DNA from: CAYJRW01 sp964372865
GTDB taxonomy: Bacteria > Patescibacteriota > Minisyncoccia > Minisyncoccales > 2-12-FULL-40-12
Direction of reading: 5' to 3'
DNA length: 17,696 nucleotides
Assembly (NCBI GenBank): GCA_964372865.1
Contig: CAYJRW010000010.1
Coordinates: 1 to 17,696 of the forward strand
Below, piece after piece: positions 12,372 to 17,696 of this stretch; within the stretch, counting starts at the first letter, position 1; every line of letters starts with the position of its first letter. The notes under the pieces are model-generated. The model was not told the origin of the DNA, searched no databases, and saw only the letters and a program-made list of their open reading frames with translations. The translations under genes and the position numbers were made by a program.

Positions 12372-14031
12372 AATCTGGCGGTATTTGCCAATAATCTATA
12401 ATGTATTTTGCTAATTGTCTGAAAATGGGAACTGCTGAATACTCGGCTGTCCTTGCCTTGGGATTGTAAAGCTTAACAAGAATCAAAAATTTAGCTTGCA
12501 AGGCCGGCGCAAAGCCGATAAAGGATTGAATTGTTCTGTCAGCATAATAGCCCCTTTTGTCTTCATAGGGAATTTGGGCGGTGCCGGTTTTGCCGGCAAC
12601 ATAGTAGCCAGGTATCTTTGCCCTGCCTGAAAATCCGTTATCCACAGTGCTAACCATCATTAAAGTTAGTTGAGAAGCCGTGTTTTCAGAAATTACAGAT
12701 GCATTTTGGATTTCCGTATTTTTTTCAATCACTTTTCCGTTGTCCATAATTCTCTGCACAATAAAAGGCCTCAGTAGTTTTCCGCCGTTGGCAATGGCTG
12801 AAAAAGCTCTAACCAGCTGAAGCGACGTTACCTCAATCCCTTGGCCAAAAGAAGCTGTGGCAAAATTTATTTCATACCCTTTTTTGAATTCTCTGTTTTG
12901 AGAGAAGACCTCTCCCTGCAAGTCAATATCTGTGGGCTCAAAAAACCCGAACCCCTCAATGTATTTCAAAAATAGTTCTTTCCCCAACTCTTTTTCAGCA
13001 AAAACTGCTCCTGTGTTGATTGATTTTTCCATAACCTCGGTCATTGTTTTTTCACCCCAAACCCGATTGTCGTAATTACGAATTGTATAAGAGCCGATTT
13101 TTATAAAGCCCTGGTCAACGTAGGTTGTCTGGGGAGTTATTTTGCCTGCGTCAAGAGCTGCAGCCATGGTAATGGGTTTGAAAACGGAGCCCGGCTCAAA
13201 AAGTTTTTGGCTGGCTGAATTCTCAAAAACATCCAAGTTGCTGATTTGCGAATACTGATTTGGGTCAAAGTTTGGGAAATTGGCGAGAGCCAAAATCTCC
13301 CCGGAATTTGGATTGACAACAATTATTTCGCCTTTTTCAATGTCCAAATTTTCTTTTGCCGCCTGCAAAAGTTCTTCAGCCATAAACTGGATATTGTAAT
13401 CAATCGTTAAAACAAGGTCAGCTCCCTTTTCTGAGATCTCACCAAAATTGTTGACAAAATAGCCGCCAGGCCCTTTTTCTTTTTCCAAAATATTTTCTTT
13501 GCCCCGCAAAATATCGTCGTAAAAGCCCTCAATGCCGTATTGGCCCTTTCCGTCGCCTCCCAAAAAGCCAATTGTTTGAGCCCCCAAAAACTCAAAAGGA
13601 TAATAGCGGCCCAACTCTTTGCCAAGATATATGCCTGGCAAGTTCAATTCTCGTAAACTTTCAATCTCCTCTGCTGCCAATTTTTTTTTGATAAGTTCAT
13701 AAAAAGTAGTTTTAGTGAGTTTTTCCAAAATTAAATTTTCTTCTAGGCCTAGTGTTAAACTTAATCTTGAGGCCGTCTCTTCTGGACTTTTAACTTCATT
13801 CGGAGCTGCGTAAACAAAATCAAAATTTGTATTAATCACGAAGTTGGTATTGTCTCTAAAAAAAATCTCACCTCTTTCGCCTTCAGAAGGAATGAAAAAC
13901 TTCTGCTGCCCCTGCGCCAAAGCCCTCCAATACTGATGGTTGAACACCTGAATATAAACTAAACGGCCTGTAAGTAAGGCCGAAAAAAGAATAATGAAGA
14001 TTATAGTTGCAATAATTCTCCAGCGCTGCAT
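12364..14031 (-). CDS. ftsI: Septal penicillin-binding protein FtsI/PBP2-type transpeptidase
   Basis: Class B PBP that crosslinks peptidoglycan at the division septum. 555 residues: membrane helix (about 5-27), dimerisation domain (about 45-210, with GERGEIFFRDN and GKGQYGIEGFYDDILRG), then the transpeptidase domain with all three motifs: GSVFK (S282, K285), SIN (337-339) and KTG (481-483) in AGKTGTAQIPYE. There is no clear PASTA domain. Start: ATG 14031, 4 nt after the ftsL-like stop; a TTG at 14055 would add 8 residues and overlap the previous gene. The next gene overlaps the stop. Presence implies a peptidoglycan-based division septum. Confidence 0.93.
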   Translation of the reverse strand: MQRWRIIATIIFIILFSALLTGRLVYIQVFNHQYWRALAQGQQKFFIPSEGERGEIFFRDNTNFVINTNFDFVYAAPNEVKSPEETASRLSLTLGLEENLILEKLTKTTFYELIKKKLAAEEIESLRELNLPGIYLGKELGRYYPFEFLGAQTIGFLGGDGKGQYGIEGFYDDILRGKENILEKEKGPGGYFVNNFGEISEKGADLVLTIDYNIQFMAEELLQAAKENLDIEKGEIIVVNPNSGEILALANFPNFDPNQYSQISNLDVFENSASQKLFEPGSVFKPITMAAALDAGKITPQTTYVDQGFIKIGSYTIRNYDNRVWGEKTMTEVMEKSINTGAVFAEKELGKELFLKYIEGFGFFEPTDIDLQGEVFSQNREFKKGYEINFATASFGQGIEVTSLQLVRAFSAIANGGKLLRPFIVQRIMDNGKVIEKNTEIQNASVISENTASQLTLMMVSTVDNGFSGRAKIPGYYVAGKTGTAQIPYEDKRGYYADRTIQSFIGFAPALQAKFLILVKLYNPKARTAEYSAVPIFRQLAKYIIDYWQIPPDYE

Positions 14032-14035
14032 GACT

Positions 14036-14380
14036 TTATGGCTGCTTTGCTGCAACAGAAGTATCTATAACGTGAATGTAGTTAATCGTCTCTATTCTTT
14101 CAAGTCCAAGCGCTTCACTCTTTTCAGTGAGGTTTTGCAAATAATTTAGTTTAGCCGAATTAATTTCCAAAATCCTGTTCCCTTCAGACAATTCATAAAT
14201 ACTTTTTTGATGTAATTGAACTCGATAGGTATCTGAAATAAGGGCGTTTATCTGGAAAACGTAAAGACCCAAAAGCAAAGCGATTAAAATAAATCCCAAG
14301 GACCAGAAAAACTTTAAGTTGAATTTCAAGGGTAAACTTTTAATAGAAATTGATGGATTAAGAATAGAAGTATAATTCAT
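14036..14380 (-). CDS. ftsL: FtsL-like division protein
   Basis: 114 residues: short cytoplasmic tail, one membrane helix (about 28-47, FWSLGFILIALLLGLYVFQI), then a heptad-like periplasmic segment (about 58-95, YELSEGNRILEINSAKLNYL). This size and topology, and position between rsmH and ftsI, are those of FtsL, which with FtsB/FtsQ (DivIC/DivIB) activates FtsWI. Sequence conservation of FtsL is low, so the call rests on topology and context. The start ATG is 4 nt after the rsmH stop, at a triple TAGCTAA-type repeat that provides consecutive stop codons. Confidence 0.75.
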   Translation of the reverse strand: MNYTSILNPSISIKSLPLKFNLKFFWSLGFILIALLLGLYVFQINALISDTYRVQLHQKSIYELSEGNRILEINSAKLNYLQNLTEKSEALGLERIETINYIHVIDTSVAAKQP

Positions 14381-14384
14381 ACTA

Positions 14385-15230
14385 TTAGCTATTAGCTATT
14401 TTTATTGCTGCTCTTAATTTGGCTGACCTCGAACTCGGGTTCTCTTTAACTTCCTCTTTTGATGGTGTAATAGGTTTTTTTGTTAATATTTTCAACTGAC
14501 CTTTATTTGAACTTTCTCTAAAAAAATTTTTAACAATCCTGTCTTCCAAAGAATGGAAGGAAATTATCACCAGCCGCCCTTCTTCGTTCAAAACGTCTAT
14601 TGTCTGGGGCAGAGCTTTTCTCAAATTATTCAGCTCATCATTAACCGCGATTCTTAATGCTTGAAAGGTTCTTTGGGGGGAAATACCCAAGCTCTTTATT
14701 ATTTTAATAAGTTGTGAAGTAGTTTTAACTTGCGAGGTCATCCTTGCTTCAATTATTCTCTCAGAAATCTTCCCGGCCTTTTTCTCATCCCCGTATTCTC
14801 TCAAAACTCTTTCTATTTCAGGCCTTGACCAGTAATTTATTATCTTTTCAGCTGTCATATTGCTCAGAGGATTGTACCTCATATCAAGAGGTTCTTTTCT
14901 CTTAAAACTGAATCCTCTGCCTGAGCGTTCCAGATGCCAGCTGGACATACCCAAGTCAAATAAAATTCCATGTACAGGCCTGAACTTATATCTTTCAGCA
15001 ATCTCCTTTAAATGAGCGAAGTTATCTTGGACCAAAATTAATCTATTTTTTGGTTTCAACCTTAACTGGAAATCAATTCCCAAAATTTTTCCGCGAGGGG
15101 CGATATGTTCAAGGACAGCTGAGCTGTGTCCGCCCTCTCCTATCGTACAATCAATAAAATTTTCATTGGGCTTAGGATTCAAGTACTCAAAAACTTCTTT
15201 TTGCAAAACCGGTATGTGATACAAACCCAT
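14385..15230 (-). CDS. rsmH: 16S rRNA (cytosine-1402 N4)-methyltransferase RsmH
   Basis: SAM-dependent enzyme methylating C1402 in the decoding centre. 281 residues, slightly below the usual 300-315. Motifs: HIPVLQKEVFEYL start, SAM-binding FIDCTIGEGGHS (about 25-36) and GID, ILFDLGMSSWHLE, GFSF.RKEPLDMRYN, RTFQALRIAVNDEL, ISFHSLEDRIVK and the C-terminal SSRSAKLRAA. The acidic run after GID is shorter than usual (GIDFQLRLKP versus GIDRDPEAL), which accounts for the short length. Second gene of the cluster, 6 nt after mraZ. Confidence 0.96.
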   Translation of the reverse strand: MGLYHIPVLQKEVFEYLNPKPNENFIDCTIGEGGHSSAVLEHIAPRGKILGIDFQLRLKPKNRLILVQDNFAHLKEIAERYKFRPVHGILFDLGMSSWHLERSGRGFSFKRKEPLDMRYNPLSNMTAEKIINYWSRPEIERVLREYGDEKKAGKISERIIEARMTSQVKTTSQLIKIIKSLGISPQRTFQALRIAVNDELNNLRKALPQTIDVLNEEGRLVIISFHSLEDRIVKNFFRESSNKGQLKILTKKPITPSKEEVKENPSSRSAKLRAAIKIANS

Positions 15231-15236
15231 ATTTTT

Positions 15237-15659
15237 CTAAAATCCTAACTCAGCCGCCATATCCCCCACTCCTTTTTCAGTCCTCAATTTATACTCTCTC
15301 CACCTTTTTTCGTCCCAAACTTCAATTCTGTTGGACAGGCCCAAAATCGCGACATTTTTTTTCAAAGAAGCGTAATTTTTTAAGTAATCCGGCACTAAAA
15401 TTCTACCCAGTTTGTCAAGCTCAGCATCAACGGCTCCTGACAGCATTATTCTGGCAAGGCCCCTGGCATCCACTTTTCCTGAAGGCAGGTTATCCAATTT
15501 CTGGGTCAATTTTTGCCATTCTTTCAAAGGATAAATAACCAAACAGTTATCCAACCCGGTAGTGATAACAGCTTTTTTGCCCAAAGCGTTTCTCATTTTA
15601 GATGGAATCGCAATCCGCTTTTTCGGGTCAATGGTATAAATGTATTCTCCTATCAACAT
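15237..15659 (-). CDS. mraZ: Transcriptional regulator MraZ
   Basis: Ring-forming DNA-binding repressor that autoregulates the division and cell-wall cluster. 140 residues with two AbrB-like half repeats: GEYIYTIDPKKRIAIPSKMR (about 4-23) and DKLGRILVPDYLKNYASL (about 82-99), the latter close to the consensus GRI.IP..LR. First gene of the cluster. No Shine-Dalgarno. Upstream are a TTGACG/TAAAGT promoter (15752-15723) and four GTGG units that may be its operator. Confidence 0.94.
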   Translation of the reverse strand: MLIGEYIYTIDPKKRIAIPSKMRNALGKKAVITTGLDNCLVIYPLKEWQKLTQKLDNLPSGKVDARGLARIMLSGAVDAELDKLGRILVPDYLKNYASLKKNVAILGLSNRIEVWDEKRWREYKLRTEKGVGDMAAELGF

Positions 15660-15665
15660 ATTGAG

Positions 15666-15714
15666 TTATCCACAGATTTGGGAGTTTTCCACATAGTTAT
15701 CCACAATCCCCCAC
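15666..15714 (-). promoter_or_regulatory. GTGG repeat cluster, candidate MraZ operator
   Basis: On the minus strand, GTGG occurs at plus positions 15711-15714, 15701-15704, 15689-15692 and 15670-15673. The first two are 10 bp apart, the spacing known for TGGGN repeats bound by E. coli MraZ. The last three belong to repeated TGTGGATAACT / TGTGGAAAACT units, so the same bases also form DnaA-box matches. Confidence 0.4.
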
Positions 15715-15722
15715 CTGTAATC

Positions 15723-15752
15723 ACTTTATCTCATTTCACAACATTGCGTCAA
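15723..15752 (-). promoter_or_regulatory. Putative mraZ cluster promoter
   Basis: TTGACG (15752-15747), 18-nt spacer, TAAAGT (15728-15723) on the minus strand. Predicted start near 15716, giving a leader of about 57 nt that contains the GTGG units. Confidence 0.45.
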
Positions 15753-15775
15753 CACAGATAAACTTATTCGTAAAA

Positions 15776-15860
15776 TAAGCTCAAACCTGCCTTTTTATAC
15801 ACAGATTTTCCACAACTCAAACAAAATCAGCCCGCTTGGGCTGACCTTGTTTGAGCTTAA
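15776..15860. repeat. Nested and alternative inverted repeats
   Basis: A hairpin at 15816-15855 has TCAGCCC/GGGCTGA (7 bp, 4-nt loop) extended by CTCAAACAA/TTGTTTGAG (9 bp) across a 2x2 internal loop. The right arm GTTTGAGCTTA (15850-15860) is also the exact complement of TAAGCTCAAAC (15776-15786), so two structures compete. No U-tract on either strand makes a simple terminator unlikely. Confidence 0.65.
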
Positions 15861-15925
15861 TGAGCCAAATCTCAGGGCTATATCTTCTCTAGAACTTTTG
15901 CTTTGGGCTTAATTAACATAATAAA

Positions 15926-16609
15926 TTACCTAATGAATTTAAAGGTGGAGATGATTTGGTCAAATAAACTACTATAAATATCTTCACTACCTACGTACTT
16001 AAAAATTATCACCCCTCCCTCCAGATATGTGTACTGAACCACTATCGTACTGAGCGTCGTATTATCATCAAGCTTGGTGACCGTTTTCTTGTATCTTGCC
16101 GGAATACCATTAGATATAGAGATGTTTTTATCAAAATTAGTATTAATAAACGCTGAACCGGCTGCGCTCAAAGGGGTTCTAACAGTTAAAGTAACATCTC
16201 GCCTGCTCCCTTTTTTGGTTATTTCAAAATGTCCAGGCAAACTAAATTCGTCTTCTTCCCATTCTGACGGATACCTCACCTCAAACCCGTACTGCTCATT
16301 GCGGTAGATTTTCCAGGTGGAGGTGTCGATAGCACCGTTATAGGGTAATTTTTCTAATGTACAGCCCAATTCCTGTTCAAGATACTCAAGGAAAACTTTC
16401 CACTGTTCAGGGTCAGACCAATCACCAGTGAACCTTCCGGTGCTATACGCTTGGACAACAACGCGGTCTATTTCTTCGGGTGCAATATCTATATCTTCGC
16501 AACTAGGAACTGTTCTAGCAAAACGCTGATGGGCAAAATACCCTCCTCCGGCAAGAAAAATAACCGCCACAATGATTAAAACCATTTTCGCAAAACCTTT
16601 TCGGAGCAT
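15926..16609 (-). CDS. Membrane-anchored extracytoplasmic protein, PsbP-like domain possible
   Basis: 227 residues. The N-terminal helix (about 9-26, MVLIIVAVIFLAGGGYFA) is a signal anchor without a lipobox Cys. The region about 30-95 is acidic with two Cys (SCEDIDI and LGCTLEK) that could form a disulfide. From about 97 comes TWKIYRNEQYGFEVRYPSEW, a block common at the start of PsbP/MOG1-like domains in secreted bacterial proteins, followed by beta strands and a C-terminal SSLFDQIISTFKFI typical of such domains. Exact function unknown. The Clp gene ends 68 nt upstream; no clear Shine-Dalgarno. Confidence 0.82.
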   Translation of the reverse strand: MLRKGFAKMVLIIVAVIFLAGGGYFAHQRFARTVPSCEDIDIAPEEIDRVVVQAYSTGRFTGDWSDPEQWKVFLEYLEQELGCTLEKLPYNGAIDTSTWKIYRNEQYGFEVRYPSEWEEDEFSLPGHFEITKKGSRRDVTLTVRTPLSAAGSAFINTNFDKNISISNGIPARYKKTVTKLDDNTTLSTIVVQYTYLEGGVIIFKYVGSEDIYSSLFDQIISTFKFIR

Positions 16610-16677
16610 AGTTTTACAAGTATCAATTATGCTGCGCCTTTTGACCTAGGTTTTCCACAACTCTGCTTAACGGCGAA

Positions 16678-17696
16678 TCAAGGATTTATTTTTAGTTGAA
16701 AGGTTTCAGGGTCTATTTGGGCTTTGCTGCCCCGCGTCAGCTCGCCTGACAAAATTGCTTTTGCCAAAATATTTTCCACTTTGTCTTGTATTACTCTGCG
16801 CATTTGCCTTGCGCCAAAAACAGGGCTGTAGCCGAGCTCAACTATTTTTTCTTTCAGTGCTTGGGTAATAATAAATTCAATGTACTTTTCTTTTAAGTTT
16901 TTGCTTAATTTTTGCAGGAGCAGTTCAGCAATGTCCAAAAGATTTTCTTTGCTCAAAGGTTTGAAAATAACCACTGCGTCAAAGCGGTTAATGAATTCGG
17001 GTCTGAAAGTGCCTTCCTGAAAAAGAAAATCTAAAAGTTTTTGCTTGATTCCCGACCAGTCGGCTTTCTCTTTTAGGGCCTCCAAAATTACTTGATAAGC
17101 GGCGTTGCTCGTAGCAATAATTATTGAATTTTTAAAATAAACTTTTCGGCCTGAGCCGTCAGTTAAATGGCCTTCGTCAAAAACCTGCAAAAACAAATTC
17201 AAGATATTGGGATGGGCTTTTTCAAGTTCGTCCAGAAGTATTAAAGAAAAAGGGCTCTCTCTAACAGGAGTGGTTAAAAGCCCTTCTTGCCCCGGAGAAC
17301 CAATAAAGCGGGGAATATCTGCAACATTTTGGAATTCAGACATATCAAGCCGAATCATTCTTTCTTCAGCACCAAAATAAATTTCTGCCAGGGCTTTTGC
17401 TGTCTCTGTTTTGCCAACCCCCGTTGGACCCAAAAATAAAAATACACCCATTGGACCCTTTCTGACAGTGAAGTCGGCTCTTGCCCTTCTCAAAGCGGTT
17501 GACACTTCTTTCACTGCTTCTTCCTGATTGACAATCCTACTGTGTATTGCGGCTTCCAAGTTAAGCAGCACCTCCCTTTCTTTTGCTTCTATCTCTCCAA
17601 CAGGAATTTTGGTTTTGTCTCTGACAACTTTAGCAACATGTTCTGGCAAAACCACTTTATCTTTTTTCTGCAAAACATAAACAACCACTTCGTCCA
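16678..17696 (-). CDS. Clp/Hsp100 AAA+ ATPase, C-terminal half (5' end beyond window)
   Basis: Protein-unfolding ATPase of the ClpA/B/C family. The frame is open to the window edge (codons upstream of the first GTG read Asp-Glu), so the GTG at 17688 is internal and the gene continues to the right. Visible: the end of the linker (VAKVVRDKTKIPVGEI), then the second AAA+ module: Walker A GPTGVGKT, Walker B LILLDELEKAH, sensor 1 IATSN, arginine finger region FRPEFINRFD, and the D2-small domain with sensor 2 GARQMRRVIQDKVE. No (L/I/V)GF-type ClpP-docking loop appears after the IATSN strand, so partnership with ClpP cannot be assumed; ClpB-like or specialised Clp is possible. Confidence 0.93.
   Translation of the reverse strand, partial: DEVVVYVLQKKDKVVLPEHVAKVVRDKTKIPVGEIEAKEREVLLNLEAAIHSRIVNQEEAVKEVSTALRRARADFTVRKGPMGVFLFLGPTGVGKTETAKALAEIYFGAEERMIRLDMSEFQNVADIPRFIGSPGQEGLLTTPVRESPFSLILLDELEKAHPNILNLFLQVFDEGHLTDGSGRKVYFKNSIIIATSNAAYQVILEALKEKADWSGIKQKLLDFLFQEGTFRPEFINRFDAVVIFKPLSKENLLDIAELLLQKLSKNLKEKYIEFIITQALKEKIVELGYSPVFGARQMRRVIQDKVENILAKAILSGELTRGSKAQIDPETFQLKINP

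Larger units (their letters stand above)
15666..15814 (+). promoter_or_regulatory. DnaA-box cluster
   Basis: Three perfect matches to TTATNCACA: 15666-15674 and 15697-15705 (TTATCCACA) and 15795-15803 (TTATACACA). Two one-mismatch sites, TTTTCCACA, lie at 15685-15693 and 15806-15814, and another at 16651-16659. All are in the same orientation. Could be a DnaA-regulated promoter region or part of an origin; no dnaA or dnaN is nearby. Confidence 0.5.

Noticed and set aside
14384..14400. Triple TAGCTAA-type repeat between rsmH and ftsL
   Set aside because: Too short to be a functional repeat; most simply a small slippage tract that supplies stop codons.
1..17696. CRISPR arrays, transposases, integrases, toxin-antitoxin or defence genes
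   Set aside because: No regularly spaced direct repeats and no ORF with matching motifs were seen on either strand.

Overview
The window looks like chromosome from a small-genome bacterium, most likely Candidate Phyla Radiation (Patescibacteria, Parcubacteria-like). This is inferred from gene content: a lone RmuC, a DUF4349 protein, a PH-domain membrane protein, a secreted protein with a TWKIYRNEQYGFEVRYPSEW-type block, a short dcw cluster, very tight gene packing, A-rich codon use and few strong Shine-Dalgarno sites. TGA acts as a stop (rplU, greA, the Clp gene), so the recoded-TGA lineages (code 25) do not fit. No phage, IS, CRISPR or integrase genes are visible.

Layout. 1-136 (-): start of a small Cys/His protein running off the left edge. 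265-2227 (+): dnaB-recR, replication and repair. 2199-6813 (-): rplU (L21), rmuC, a CaCA-type antiporter, a four-helix hydrophobic protein, an aromatic-type amino-acid permease and greA. 6820-7306 (-): a long structured greA leader driven by a perfect consensus promoter, with a 68-codon ORF behind a perfect Shine-Dalgarno and a terminator abutting greA. 7349-8224 (+): a small membrane protein and a PH-domain membrane protein. 8199-11787 (-): a P-type cation ATPase with several altered signature motifs and a DUF4349 protein. 11837-11914 (-): tRNA-Glu(CTC). 12048-15659 (-): mraZ-rsmH-ftsL-like-ftsI plus one unknown gene, closed by a terminator. 15660-15925: DnaA-box-like sites, GTGG repeats and a large inverted repeat. 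15926-16609 (-): a membrane-anchored extracytoplasmic protein. 16678-17696 (-): the C-terminal half of a Clp/Hsp100 ATPase running off the right edge.

How the genes work together: dnaB/recR (replication, repair), rplU and greA (translation, transcription), and the mraZ cluster (division and septal wall synthesis) are core functions. The permease, antiporter and P-type ATPase are small-molecule transport. RecR and RmuC both act on DNA but lie in opposite-strand units.

Most notable: (1) a 51-base element encoding an Ala/Ser-rich 17-residue peptide occurs in frame in both L21 and the PH-domain protein, and its first hairpin stem is kept although the stem bases differ; (2) the P-type ATPase keeps its phosphorylated Asp but departs from at least five otherwise near-invariant motifs; (3) the greA leader; (4) four start codons lie exactly 6 nt after a -10-like hexamer, suggesting leaderless mRNAs, two of them directly beside or overlapping the terminator of the upstream gene; (5) a terminator-like hairpin for recR sits inside the conserved C-terminal codons of convergent rplU.
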